A stretch of 64,000 bases of DNA from Pygmaiobacter massiliensis (GCF_900199435.1 NZ_OAML01000003.1:496001-560000), one strand, 5' to 3'. Shown: positions 8,758 through 17,230, numbered from the stretch's first letter. The notes: generated from the sequence alone by a model not told the origin. Translations and numbers: made by a program.

Positions 8758-8787
8758 AGTATACCATATTATTTACAGCTTGTACAA
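8758..8787 (-). promoter_or_regulatory. Promoter of the PAP2 gene (extended -10)
   Basis: Minus strand: TTGTAC (8787-8782), 18 bases, TGG-TATACT (-10 at 8763-8758). The predicted transcript starts only about 20 bases before the TTG codon, which supports that start. Confidence 0.55.
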
Positions 8788-8918
8788 ATTAACGTTCAGA
8801 AGGTGCTTTTGGAGATAGAAGTAAAAGCAATCTGCATTTAAGATTGGGCATTGTAGCAAGTAGAGCGCAGCAATCTTTAGTGGATTCTCCAAAAAACGAT
8901 AGTGTACTACAAAAAACA

Positions 8919-8947
8919 TTGATTTATCATTCCATATTCTATAGAAT
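8919..8947 (+). promoter_or_regulatory. Promoter of the GntR gene with overlapping operator copy 1
   Basis: TTGATT (8919-8924), 17 bases, TAGAAT (8942-8947). The perfect palindrome ATTCTATAGAAT (8936-8947) covers the -10 box. The same palindrome occurs twice more before the next gene, which points to autoregulation. Confidence 0.65.
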
Positions 8948-9015
8948 GTAATTGCAAACCAGATTTTTACGCAGCACCCAATAAAATGTGCTGCCCGCGA
9001 AAGGACCCTAAAACC

Positions 9016-9684
9016 ATGGAAGAACAACAAGAGTTTACGGTTAAGCGCGTAAAAAGGCAAACTTTGAACCGCACCGTTTATGAGGCAATAAAGCACTCGA
9101 TTTTAAAAGGGGACATCCCGGCGGGCGCAAAACTTTCCGAAGTGCAAATGGGCAAACAACTAGGCGTTTCTGCTACCCCTGTGCGTGAGGCGTTTCGTAT
9201 GCTTTCGATGGAGGGGCTTATCCAGATTGACCCGTGGAAAGGCGCTGTGGTTCAGGGGTTTTCTAAGCAAGCCGCGTTGGAAAACTGCCAATGCCGCGAG
9301 GTACTCGAGCTGTTGGCTCTGCGCTTGTTTATGGAAAAAATGACTGAGAAAGAGTTGGATGCGCTACGTTATATGATTCATGCAGCGCGCACCACCACCG
9401 ATATCTCCGAATTTGTGCGCACCAGCTCAGCCATTCACGATGTATGGATTAAAGGCAGCGGAAACTCAAAGCTTCAGCTTATGATAGGGCAGTTAAGCAC
9501 GGTAACGCTTAGAGAGCGCAACGTTTCTGCAAGCGATAATTTACGCCGTGCAGAGATTATTAAAGAGCATGCGCGTTTATTAGAGGCACTTGAAAGCCGA
9601 GATACCGCCCGTGCGGAAGAAGTACTGTCCAGCCATATCCGTAAGGGCTTTGAATACAGTTTAAAGCAAACCGAAAAAGAATAA
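9016..9684 (+). CDS. GntR family transcriptional regulator, FCD (FadR) subfamily
   Basis: A 222-aa DNA-binding regulator. An N-terminal winged helix-turn-helix covers about residues 12-75, with the typical LKGDIPAGAKLSEVQ, LGVSATPVREAFRMLSMEG and an Arg/Gly wing. An all-helical FCD effector domain of about 130 residues follows and may bind a small carboxylate with or without metal. The ATG at 9016 is ten bases after AAAGGA; an upstream ATG at 8986 has no site. The repeated palindrome ATTCTATAGAAT at this gene and before the next gene suggests that it controls itself and the aminopeptidase-gltS unit. The effector is unknown. Confidence 0.9.
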   Translation: MEEQQEFTVKRVKRQTLNRTVYEAIKHSILKGDIPAGAKLSEVQMGKQLGVSATPVREAFRMLSMEGLIQIDPWKGAVVQGFSKQAALENCQCREVLELLALRLFMEKMTEKELDALRYMIHAARTTTDISEFVRTSSAIHDVWIKGSGNSKLQLMIGQLSTVTLRERNVSASDNLRRAEIIKEHARLLEALESRDTARAEEVLSSHIRKGFEYSLKQTEKE

Positions 9685-9685
9685 A

Positions 9686-9716
9686 GTTACGCCCGAAAAG
9701 GGCGAACTTTTTTAAA
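9686..9716 (+). terminator. Terminator after the GntR gene
   Basis: GTT(A)CGCCC and GGGCG(A)AC pair around GAAAA, followed by CTTTTTT. Confidence 0.6.
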
Positions 9717-9721
9717 GATAA

Positions 9722-9733
9722 ATTCTATAGAAT
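9722..9733. promoter_or_regulatory. Operator copy 2
   Basis: ATTCTATAGAAT, identical to the palindrome at the GntR promoter, with the flank AATATTTT shared with copy 3. Confidence 0.6.
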
Positions 9734-9786
9734 ATTTTAAATAGAAAATATAACGTGGAAATTAGAGTTTTATTTTTTAAGATAAA

Positions 9787-9798
9787 ACTCTATAGAAT
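9787..9798. promoter_or_regulatory. Operator copy 3, over the likely -10 of the aminopeptidase gene
   Basis: ACTCTATAGAAT differs by one base from the other copies and starts 65 bp (about six helical turns) after copy 2. It ends 26 bases before the ATG and includes the -10-like TAGAAT. Confidence 0.55.
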
Positions 9799-9824
9799 AT
9801 TTTTTATAGTAAAGGTGGAGTATT

Positions 9825-10793
9825 ATGGAACAGATTCTAATGGCGCGCGGCGCCGCAACCGTTGCCAATGTATGTGTTGGCGTAAAACCGGGCGAAAAGG
9901 TAGTGATTGTCACCGAAGCAGCAAAGCTTTCTATTGCAAAAAGTGTTGCTACTGCGATGTATGCGGCAAAAGCGGAGCCAGTACTTATCGTGATGCCGGC
10001 GCGCGACCGGGACGGTCAGGAACCACCGGCACCTGTTGCCGCGGCAATGAAAGAAAGCGACGCTTTCGTATGCGTTGTAGGTAAATCCATAACTCATACC
10101 CATGCCGTTAAAGATGCCTGTGCAGCAGGCTCTCGCGGTATTATGCTGACCCAGTTCAGCGAGGCGATGATGGTACACGGCGGCCTGGAGGCAGATTTTC
10201 CAGCAGCAGCACGGGATTGCAAAGCCATTGCACAGCGTTTAGGCGGCGCAAAAAAAGTACACCTTACCACCCGTGCAGGTACTGACCTTACTTTTAGCGC
10301 CGAAGGCCGCCGGTACAACGCTATGTATTGCATGGTAGAGCCGGGAGAGTTTGCCCCGGTGCCGACAGTAGAGGCGAACACCTCGCCGCTTGAGGGAACA
10401 GCGCAGGGCACTATCGTAGTAGACGCCAGCGTCCCTTATATTGGCATTGGTTTGCTGAAAGAAGAAATCCGCTGCAAGGTGGAAAACGGCAAAATCATTT
10501 CAATCGAAGGCGGCGAACAGGCAGAGATGCTGATTCGTGATTTGGAAGCGAAAAATGACCCCAATGTTTATAATGTTGCAGAGCTTGGCGTAGGCCTTAA
10601 CCCCAATTGCAGCTTTATCGGGTTTATGCTGGAGGATGAGGGCGTTTATGGCTCTGTGCACATTGGCATCGGCACCAGCATTACCTTAGGCGGCACGGTA
10701 AAAGCAGCTTGCCATTACGACTTGATTATGCACAAAGCCACTATCGAAGCCGATGGTGTGGTAATCTTAAAAGATGGTGTAGTTATGGTGTGA
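9825..10793 (+). CDS. M29/NicX-like metalloprotein (leucyl aminopeptidase family)
   Basis: A 322-aa cytoplasmic protein related both to M29 leucyl aminopeptidases and to the dihydroxypyridine dioxygenase NicX. The likely metal site is present: Glu253 (AELGVG), His279 (VHIGIG) and the H-x-D pair His297/Asp299 (CHYDL). The N-terminal half is an alpha/beta domain with VKPGEKVVIVTEAAK. Whether it is a peptidase or a ring-opening enzyme cannot be decided here. The ATG follows AAAGGTGGAG. It is preceded by two operators for the adjacent GntR regulator and followed after 114 bp by gltS without a terminator, which suggests an amino-acid or carboxylate uptake and catabolism unit. Confidence 0.82.
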   Translation: MEQILMARGAATVANVCVGVKPGEKVVIVTEAAKLSIAKSVATAMYAAKAEPVLIVMPARDRDGQEPPAPVAAAMKESDAFVCVVGKSITHTHAVKDACAAGSRGIMLTQFSEAMMVHGGLEADFPAAARDCKAIAQRLGGAKKVHLTTRAGTDLTFSAEGRRYNAMYCMVEPGEFAPVPTVEANTSPLEGTAQGTIVVDASVPYIGIGLLKEEIRCKVENGKIISIEGGEQAEMLIRDLEAKNDPNVYNVAELGVGLNPNCSFIGFMLEDEGVYGSVHIGIGTSITLGGTVKAACHYDLIMHKATIEADGVVILKDGVVMV

Positions 10794-10879
10794 CGACACC
10801 GTCCCATCAAATTAAAATAAAAAATCTCGCGAACAAAAACACGATACGAACGAAGTCAAACAGAGAGGAAGGTGTGGCC

Positions 10880-10903
10880 ATGGCTCCTTTTGGGCTGTGG
10901 TGA
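10880..10903 (+). CDS. Possible 7-codon leader peptide before gltS (MAPFGLW)
   Basis: ATG at 10880 stands eight bases after the best ribosome binding site of the region (AGGAAGG, 10865-10871) and opens a frame of seven codons ending in TGA at 10901-10903. The gltS ATG follows four bases later and has only a weak GGTG site of its own. The arrangement suggests translational coupling. It is inferred from spacing only. Confidence 0.4.
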   Translation: MAPFGLW

Positions 10904-10907
10904 ATTT

Positions 10908-12101
10908 ATGGTAATAGATCTTAATGTATATTATACCTGTGGTCTTGCGGTTCTGGTTTTGATGCTCGGCGAATGGATTAAAAATAAAAGTGCGATTTTG
11001 CGCAAATTCTGTATCCCGGTACCTGTCATTGGCGGGTTGGTTTTTACTGTTTTGGCGACAATACTTTACAGTGCTGGCGTTTGCGAATTTAAATTTGACG
11101 GTGTTTTAAAAGACTTTTTCTCGCTGGCGTTTTATGCGGGCATTGGCTTTACCGCCAGCATTACAGTGCTGCGCAAAGGCGGCATCAAAGTATTCAAATA
11201 TCTGGCCATTGCGGTGTTGGCGGTTGTGCTGCAAAACGCGCTGGGCGTTGGTGTGGCAAGCCTGCTCGGCATCAATCCGCTGATTGGCCTTGCCACCGGT
11301 TCTATCCCGATGACGGGTGGACATGGCACCTCGGCAACCTTTGCGCCTGAACTTGAGGCTCTCGGCCTTTCCGGTGCATCCACCATCGCGCTGGCGGCAG
11401 CTACCTTTGGCCTGGTCGCAGGCAGTTTGATTGGCGGCCCGGTTGGGCGTTACCTTGCAGAAAAGAAATGTGGCCTTTCTCCGCTGCAGCGCAAAGCAAT
11501 GGAAAAATCCGCTACTGTCAGCGCCGATAAAACCGCACTGACGGAAAAGGACTTTTTGGCAGCTACTTATCAAATTTTGCTGGCAATGGCACTGGGCAGC
11601 ATGATCTCTGTACTGCTGAAAAAGACAGGCCTCAGTTTCCCAGCTTCGGTAGGCGCGATGCTTGCCTCAGCACTGTTTACCAATATCGCAGATGTTGTGC
11701 CAAAGATTAAAATTCGGCATGAAGCAATTAATATTATTGGCAACATCTCTTTGCTGCTTTTCCTTGCCATTACAATGATGACGATGAAACTGTGGCAGCT
11801 GGTGGATCTGGCGATTCCGATGATTATTTTGCTGGTGTGCCAGGTTGTACTTATGGTGCTCATTGCCATCTTTGTCACCTTCCCGCTGATGGGCAAAGAT
11901 TTTACAGCGGCGATGATGGCAAGCGGACATTGCGGCTTTGGCCTCGGCGCAGTGCCTACTGCAATGGCAAACATGAAAACCCTTTCCGACACTTATGGCG
12001 AATCGCCAGAAGCGTTCTTCATCGTTCCATTGGTGGGCAGTTTGTTTATTAACTTCTTTAACAGCATTGTTATTACAGTATTTATGAATATAGCGATTTA
12101 A
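10908..12101 (+). CDS. gltS: Sodium/glutamate symporter
   Basis: An inner-membrane GltS-type carrier that takes up glutamate with sodium. The 397-aa protein has about ten to twelve membrane helices and the family signatures IPVPVIGGL near residue 37 and GSIPMTGGHGTSATF around residue 140, with the matching GHCGFGLGAVPTAMANM in the second half. The ATG at 10908 aligns with the N-terminus of known GltS; an in-frame GTG at 10872 lies too near its Shine-Dalgarno. It forms a unit with the upstream metalloprotein and ends in a strong terminator. Substrate could be another acidic amino acid. Confidence 0.9.
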   Translation: MVIDLNVYYTCGLAVLVLMLGEWIKNKSAILRKFCIPVPVIGGLVFTVLATILYSAGVCEFKFDGVLKDFFSLAFYAGIGFTASITVLRKGGIKVFKYLAIAVLAVVLQNALGVGVASLLGINPLIGLATGSIPMTGGHGTSATFAPELEALGLSGASTIALAAATFGLVAGSLIGGPVGRYLAEKKCGLSPLQRKAMEKSATVSADKTALTEKDFLAATYQILLAMALGSMISVLLKKTGLSFPASVGAMLASALFTNIADVVPKIKIRHEAINIIGNISLLLFLAITMMTMKLWQLVDLAIPMIILLVCQVVLMVLIAIFVTFPLMGKDFTAAMMASGHCGFGLGAVPTAMANMKTLSDTYGESPEAFFIVPLVGSLFINFFNSIVITVFMNIAI

Positions 12102-12112
12102 GCGCATCCAGA

Positions 12113-12155
12113 AAAACAGAGCAGAGGCCGCAGTGCTGCTGCTCTGTTTTGTTTT
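12113..12155 (+). terminator. Terminator after gltS
   Basis: AAAACAGAGCAG (12113-12124) pairs perfectly with CTGCTCTGTTTT (12139-12150); GTTTT follows. Confidence 0.85.
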
Positions 12156-12241
12156 GGGTGCTTGTGGTAAAATAGAACCGTATTAAAATGCAAATAATAG
12201 CTGTAAAATAACTTGAGCGGTAGATAGAAGGGATGTTATAA

Positions 12242-12718
12242 ATGCAAAAACTGGACGAGAATGGATATTTAGTGGAAGCCGGAGATGAACTTTTTTGCAG
12301 CGCTTCTTCGCGCGAGCTGGTCGCTTTTTTGCGCAGCGGTTTTCCGACATTGGAAATTGAGCAAACGAATATGCAAAGTGGGTATCTGCCATTTTTATAT
12401 ACCGTGCTGGCGAACAGTAATCCAGAGTATCAAAGCAACCCTCAAAGCTATCTGCAATGCCGCGGAGGAGTAGAAAAAGAAGCGGACAAAGCAGGTTTTG
12501 AAGTGCAGGGACTGCTTGTGCTGGACGAAGGCGCAGGACATGAGCTTTACCTTGCACAGCCGCAAAGTAAGCACAGCGGCGCTTTTGGCCGCGAGCCGAT
12601 TTTGGTATGGGCAGAGCATAAAACAGGCACAGTGCTTTGTGAAAACAGCGAAGAACTCACACGCCGCCTGCGGGAATTTGTTGCCGCCTCTTCCACTGAA
12701 AGTGGCAGAGTGGTATAA
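12242..12718 (+). CDS. Hypothetical protein, 158 aa
   Basis: I do not recognise this protein. It is acidic, soluble, without signal peptide or membrane helix. It shows SSRELVAFLRSGFP near the start, a Gln/Asn/Tyr-rich middle (NPEYQSNPQSYLQC) and a C-terminal HKTGTVLCENSEELTRRLREFV that looks like a short helix packing on strands. The ATG follows AGAAGGGATG with suitable spacing. It is 79 bp upstream of proC in the same direction with no terminator between, so both may share a transcript. A -10-like TGG-TAAAAT at 12165-12173 may be its promoter. Confidence 0.65.
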   Translation: MQKLDENGYLVEAGDELFCSASSRELVAFLRSGFPTLEIEQTNMQSGYLPFLYTVLANSNPEYQSNPQSYLQCRGGVEKEADKAGFEVQGLLVLDEGAGHELYLAQPQSKHSGAFGREPILVWAEHKTGTVLCENSEELTRRLREFVAASSTESGRVV

Positions 12719-12797
12719 TCTCCAAAGAAGAGAAACGTGCTAAGCCCGATAGAGAAGGGCCAAAATGGGGCACAAAGCAACGATTGGAGACGGTGAA

Positions 12798-13595
12798 ATG
12801 AAAAAGATAGGCTTTATCGGATGCGGCAATATGGCGAAAGCAATGATTGGTGGAATTGTAGCTTCTGGGTTGGTGCCCGCACAGGAGGTGCTGGCCTCTG
12901 CACGCACCGAGGCCACTCGCACAGCGGCAGAAAAAGCTTACGGCATCTGTACTACAGCGGATAACCGCGAGGTAGCTCAGAATTGCGAAGTTGTAGTGCT
13001 GGCAGTCAAACCGCAGGTATATCCTGAAGTGATTGCGGAAATCGCTTCGGCGGTGGACGAGCACACGGTGCTTGTTACCATTGCCCCTGGTTTTACATTG
13101 GCACGGCTGGAAGAGCTTTTCGGCCATTCGGTAAAGCTGGTGCGCACAATGCCGAATACGCCCGCCATGGTACGCGAGGGCATGACAGCAGCCTGCAAGA
13201 ATGCGGCGGTTACCGAGCAGGAGATGGAGAACGTGCTGGCGATTCTGTCCAGCTTTGGTAAAGCGAAGCTGATTCCGGAAGGTTTGATGGACGCCGTTGT
13301 TGCGGTAAGCGGTTCTTCGCCCGCCTATGTCTATCTGTTTATTGAGGCGATGGCTGACGCCGCCGTGCTGCAAGGTATGCCCCGGCCAATGGCATACGAG
13401 TTTGCGGCCCAGTCGGTTTACGGTGCAGCCAAAATGGTGCTTGAGACCGGCAAACATCCCGGTGAGCTGAAAGATATGGTCTGCTCGCCCAAAGGTACCA
13501 CCATTGAAGCAGTGCGGGTACTTGAAGAAAAAGGTCTGCGCAGCAGTGTTATCGAAGCGATGATTGCCTGCGGTGAAAAGGCAAAAAAAGTATAA
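12798..13595 (+). CDS. proC: Pyrroline-5-carboxylate reductase
   Basis: ProC reduces 1-pyrroline-5-carboxylate to L-proline with NAD(P)H, the last step of proline synthesis in the cytoplasm. The Rossmann motif IGCGNMAKAM starts at residue 7, and the C-terminal family signature appears as ELKDMVCSPKGTTIEAV. The length is 265 aa, as expected. The start at 12798 was chosen because GGAGACGGTG stands before it; an earlier in-frame codon at 12765 would add eleven unconserved residues. proA and proB are not in the window. Confidence 0.95.
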   Translation: MKKIGFIGCGNMAKAMIGGIVASGLVPAQEVLASARTEATRTAAEKAYGICTTADNREVAQNCEVVVLAVKPQVYPEVIAEIASAVDEHTVLVTIAPGFTLARLEELFGHSVKLVRTMPNTPAMVREGMTAACKNAAVTEQEMENVLAILSSFGKAKLIPEGLMDAVVAVSGSSPAYVYLFIEAMADAAVLQGMPRPMAYEFAAQSVYGAAKMVLETGKHPGELKDMVCSPKGTTIEAVRVLEEKGLRSSVIEAMIACGEKAKKV

Positions 13596-13658
13596 GCATC
13601 CACTTTTGCAAAGTGCGGCAAATGCCTGCAATAGCTAAGACTTTACATCATAAAATAA

Positions 13659-13698
13659 AAAATGCTTCCGTCCCATTTTTTAGGGTCGGAAGCATTTT
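13659..13698. terminator. Bidirectional terminator between proC and the GGDEF gene
   Basis: A 16-bp stem with one mismatch: AAAATGCTTCCGTCCC (13659-13674) against GGGTCGGAAGCATTTT (13683-13698). It has A-rich and T-rich flanks on both sides and serves both convergent genes. Confidence 0.85.
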
Positions 13699-13728
13699 GT
13701 TTTACAGCGTAAAAAGTGTGAGGACAGC

Positions 13729-15276
13729 TTAGATGTTTTTTGCTTTGGATTCAAGCGAAAGGCCTTTTACAGGGAGACTTTCGCGATAAATGCGAAATTT
13801 CGATTTGCCAAGCGACTTTGCGGAATAAAGTGCGTGGTCGGCTTTTTCCAGCAGCTCTCGAAAAGTAAGCCCGTCACTGGGGCTGCGTGCAATTCCCACG
13901 CTTGCGGTAATGGTCAGCTCTTCTCCATCAGCCGATGCAAAATTTTGCTGCAACTGTCGGCAAAGAGCAGCTGCTTTTTGCCGCACAGCGCGCAAAGGCA
14001 TATGATGCGCAAAAACATAGAATTCATCACCGCCGAAACGGCCGACTAAATCGTCTTCACGAAAAATATTGCCAATTTTTTGTGCTGCATGCTGCAGTGC
14101 TTCATCGCCTTGCAGATGGCCCAGCCGATCATTGAGCTGCTTGAAATTATCTAAGTCAATAAAGAATAAAACAAATTCCTCGCCCGGATGCTCTGCAAGT
14201 GAATTGCGCGCTAAAAACTGAAAGGCTTCTTTGTGGTAAACACCGGTCATATGGTCGATTTGAGCCAGCATTTCTAAACGCAAGTGCTCTTTCACCAGTT
14301 CGTCCACTACCTGTATTCTCCCCATAAGTCGGGTTAATTTGCCGTTATCATACAGGCCATAGAGGGTGAGGTCGCACCATAAATATTCACCGTCCGCTTT
14401 TATGAGTCGCACCCGTGTAGATACCGGTGAGTGCTGGCCGGTTTCTTCCTCTCGCAGCTTGAGAATCTGTTCCCGGTCCTGCGGGTGAATCTGTTCTGCC
14501 AAGATAGGATTTTTAAGGACTTGCAGTGGCTGTGCAGAGCGGCCGAAAACTTTTTCGAACTGACTGGAGGAAACCACAGTTCCTGTTTCGAGGCTGGCAT
14601 CAAAAATAATAGCGTCTGATTGTTCTATAAGAATTTCATAACGCTTGTGCTCTGCTTCCAGGCGTTGCCGCAATTTTTTTTGTTCGCTGATATCAATAAC
14701 AGCACAGAAAAGCAGCGGTTTGCTTTCGCAGGCAGATAGGGTACCGCGCAGCAGCACCGGTAGCAAAGAGCCGTCGGTTCGCACGAGGTTAAGCTCGGTA
14801 GCGATAGATTGACCGAGACTTTGCACGGCGCAGAGCATACGGAGAAAGTCTGCACGGTCTTCCTTTGTAACAAAATCAAACAAATTCGGTAAAGTCTCGA
14901 TGGTATCCGGCACAGGCCGTCCGAGTAGCGCCCAAAACCCATCGTTGGCATAAGCAAGCGAAGCATACTCGTCTGGAACCAGCGCAAGCATGCCGCCGTT
15001 CAGGTGGTCAGCCAAAGCCTTTAAAATATCACTGTTTTTTTGAGATGCCAGGCTGTTTGCACGGCGCAGACGGATTATTAGCCAAACCACTAAAAAAATA
15101 AGCAAAATTATGACCAAAAGGAAGCCCAGGTAGAATAGTTTGCTTCCTTGTGCAACATTGGTGGTAGGAGATACTGCGCCGGGGTAATTGCTGGCAGCAG
15201 AAAGCGAAAGTGCAAAGCCGGATACTAAAAACAGAAAAAAGCAGAGAGCAAGGCCTCGTGACAAAACAGTATACAT
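13729..15276 (-). CDS. Membrane-bound diguanylate cyclase with two PAS-like domains
   Basis: This protein should make cyclic di-GMP from two GTP. It has 515 aa: a signal or first helix at 8-28, a membrane helix at about 48-69, two PAS-like domains (about 85-200 and 210-330, the second with an EYLWCDLTLYGLYD motif), then GGDEF. The active site GGDEF is intact at 415-419. The inhibitory I-site RxxD (Arg406 to Asp409) stands exactly five residues before it, so product inhibition is expected. The start follows AGAGGAG eight bases upstream. It is divergent from a second GGDEF gene, sharing a 219-bp regulatory region. Confidence 0.92.
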   Translation of the reverse strand: MYTVLSRGLALCFFLFLVSGFALSLSAASNYPGAVSPTTNVAQGSKLFYLGFLLVIILLIFLVVWLIIRLRRANSLASQKNSDILKALADHLNGGMLALVPDEYASLAYANDGFWALLGRPVPDTIETLPNLFDFVTKEDRADFLRMLCAVQSLGQSIATELNLVRTDGSLLPVLLRGTLSACESKPLLFCAVIDISEQKKLRQRLEAEHKRYEILIEQSDAIIFDASLETGTVVSSSQFEKVFGRSAQPLQVLKNPILAEQIHPQDREQILKLREEETGQHSPVSTRVRLIKADGEYLWCDLTLYGLYDNGKLTRLMGRIQVVDELVKEHLRLEMLAQIDHMTGVYHKEAFQFLARNSLAEHPGEEFVLFFIDLDNFKQLNDRLGHLQGDEALQHAAQKIGNIFREDDLVGRFGGDEFYVFAHHMPLRAVRQKAAALCRQLQQNFASADGEELTITASVGIARSPSDGLTFRELLEKADHALYSAKSLGKSKFRIYRESLPVKGLSLESKAKNI

Positions 15277-15327
15277 TGCACGAGCTCCTCTCTTTTTTTG
15301 AATAGGATTTTTGACAATATAAAATTT

Positions 15328-15356
15328 ATTCTAGCATAAAGCTTATTTGTTTACAA
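15328..15356 (-). promoter_or_regulatory. Promoter of the PAS-GGDEF gene
   Basis: Minus strand: TTGTAA (15356-15351), 17 bases, TAGAAT (15333-15328). Confidence 0.5.
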
Positions 15357-15377
15357 TTTTTTCCAATTTTTAACTTT

Positions 15378-15414
15378 CAAAAAAACTTGATATTTTTTTG
15401 TTCAAGTTTTTTTG
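15378..15414. promoter_or_regulatory. 13-bp inverted repeat between the divergent GGDEF genes
   Basis: CAAAAAAACTTGA (15378-15390) and its exact complement TCAAGTTTTTTTG (15402-15414) are separated by 11 bases. The repeat lies just before the plus-strand promoter and 21 bp from the minus-strand -35 box. It may be a shared operator, or a barrier that ends transcription. Confidence 0.5.
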
Positions 15415-15420
15415 TGTCTC

Positions 15421-15449
15421 TTGTGAGCTGCCCAAAAAGCTGTTATGAT
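15421..15449 (+). promoter_or_regulatory. Promoter of the 7TM-GGDEF gene
   Basis: TTGTGA (15421-15426), 17 bases, TATGAT (15444-15449). Confidence 0.55.
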
Positions 15450-15495
15450 AAAAAAGTATGTAAAATGGAAAATAATTGCCTAAAGGGGGCTGCCT

Positions 15496-17220
15496 ATGCA
15501 AGAACCATATTGGCAGAGGAATCTTAGAAATTTTGCGCTTGGTTTCATTGTAGTGCTGAGTGTGATGTTGCTTTTTTTAGTGCCATTGATGACATCTGAA
15601 AAAATGGATAAATTCGGTACCAAAGAGGTCACTTCGCTTACCACTTGGTATTACAGAAAAGGGGTGGAGGAACATCGTGTAACACTACCCGTTGCGTTGC
15701 CTTCCATGCCATATGAGGAGATGACTTTCAGTACGACACTGCCCTTGGAATTTTCGTCCGGAACAAGCATCTGCCTGCGCAGCTCGCTTTCTCAGGTCCA
15801 CGTGAAAGTGGATGGCGAATTGCTTTATGATTCCGGCACTGCGGGCAGTGGCGGGCTGATTGATAGCCGCTGGAACCTCGTACAACTGCCACTATCCACT
15901 GCAGGTAAGACGCTGGAGATTTCGCTGGTCAGCAAACATGCGGGAAGAGCGGGCACGTTAAATGAGGTAGTGATAGGCGACGAGTCGACCATATTGTTAA
16001 ATATTGTGCGCCGCTACGGCAGCGGCTTAATCATAGGCATATTGATTTTTCTTTTGGGCGTTCTGCTGCTTCCGCTTCAGTTTATCATGGACAAAAAATC
16101 TTTTCCAAGGCAAGAGGCAATCTATCTCTCTCTTTTTGCAATGGCAACTTCCGGCTGGCTGCTCGGTGAATCGAAAATGCTGCAGTTTTTCACCGGTAAT
16201 GGTACCTTTACCACCTTGTTGCCGTTTATAAGCCTCCTGCTGCTGCCCATGCCGCTTGTTCTTTACGTAGAAGACTTTGGCGAAACAAAAAACAAATGGT
16301 TGCTCCGTACTTTATTTTGGGCATTTGTAGGCAATTTTATAATATGTAGTGTGCTGCATTTCGCAGGCATTGCTGACTTTTACACCACAATCCCAGCACT
16401 TCACCTACTAATGATTGTTGCCATTATTTCAATTACTGCAATTTTGGTGCGAGAGGCAGTGACACGCCACAACAAACGAGCGACATATCTGCTGCTCGCG
16501 CAGTCGGTGCTGTTTATCAGCAGTCTGGCAGAGCTGGTACTGTTCTATCGCCGGGATTTTTCGGTCACCACAATTGGCCTGCAGATTGGCCTGCTGTGCT
16601 ATATTGCGGTACTGAGCTGGTATTATTACAGCAAAATAAAAAGTTTGATGCAAAAGAATCAGGAAACGCGTTATCTGCGTGGCCTTGCGTATCGCGACCT
16701 TTTAACCGGCGGCAAAAACCGCACGGCTTACTACGAAGATATCCCGAAATATTTCAACGCCACCAGCCAGAAACTCAGCTGGCTGATGCTGTTTGATTTG
16801 AATAACCTCAAATACATTAATGATTGTTACGGCCATGCTGCCGGAGATGAAGCGCTGCGCACAGCATTTATATGCATAGAAGAATGCTTTGCGAAACACG
16901 GCAGTTGCTACCGCATTGGCGGCGATGAATTTGCTGCCTTTTTAGATGGCCTAGGCGAGCAGGAAATAGAACAGGCGATACAGTGCTTTGAGCGCACCGT
17001 GCGAGAAAAAGACGCCCAGATGCCTTACGAGTTTCAGGTAGCGCTAGGTTTTGGCTGGTATGATAATTCGATTTACGAAAATTTTGAAAGCCTTTCTCAA
17101 GAAGTAGACCGGCGTATGTATGCCAATAAAGTAAAGCAAAAAATCGGACGTACGGCCACACCTACACCGAAAGAAAAACCTTTGGCTGCAAATCACGTTG
17201 CATCACCAAAGCAAGGATAA
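15496..17220 (+). CDS. Membrane diguanylate cyclase with 7TMR-DISM-like sensor
   Basis: A 574-aa protein with an N-terminal membrane helix (about 12-32), an extracytoplasmic beta-rich domain of roughly 130 residues that probably binds a ligand, seven or so membrane helices (about 175-375), and a cytoplasmic GGDEF domain. The active site GGDEF is at 475-479, so it should make cyclic di-GMP. Unlike its divergent neighbour it has no RxxD I-site five residues before GGDEF (the residues there are AKHG), so it may escape product inhibition. The ATG follows AAAGGGGGC. An HPt gene starts ten bases after its stop, which suggests coupled function. Confidence 0.9.
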   Translation: MQEPYWQRNLRNFALGFIVVLSVMLLFLVPLMTSEKMDKFGTKEVTSLTTWYYRKGVEEHRVTLPVALPSMPYEEMTFSTTLPLEFSSGTSICLRSSLSQVHVKVDGELLYDSGTAGSGGLIDSRWNLVQLPLSTAGKTLEISLVSKHAGRAGTLNEVVIGDESTILLNIVRRYGSGLIIGILIFLLGVLLLPLQFIMDKKSFPRQEAIYLSLFAMATSGWLLGESKMLQFFTGNGTFTTLLPFISLLLLPMPLVLYVEDFGETKNKWLLRTLFWAFVGNFIICSVLHFAGIADFYTTIPALHLLMIVAIISITAILVREAVTRHNKRATYLLLAQSVLFISSLAELVLFYRRDFSVTTIGLQIGLLCYIAVLSWYYYSKIKSLMQKNQETRYLRGLAYRDLLTGGKNRTAYYEDIPKYFNATSQKLSWLMLFDLNNLKYINDCYGHAAGDEALRTAFICIEECFAKHGSCYRIGGDEFAAFLDGLGEQEIEQAIQCFERTVREKDAQMPYEFQVALGFGWYDNSIYENFESLSQEVDRRMYANKVKQKIGRTATPTPKEKPLAANHVASPKQG

Positions 17221-17230
17221 GGATGGAAAA

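Noticed and set aside
8731-8767. ATG at 8767 as start of the PAP2 gene
   Set aside because: It lies within the spacer of the promoter; TTG at 8731 has the GGAGGTG site.
8773-9096. 107-codon frame on the minus strand before the GntR gene
   Set aside because: It overlaps the GntR promoter and start and has a Phe/Leu/Tyr-rich AT-driven sequence.
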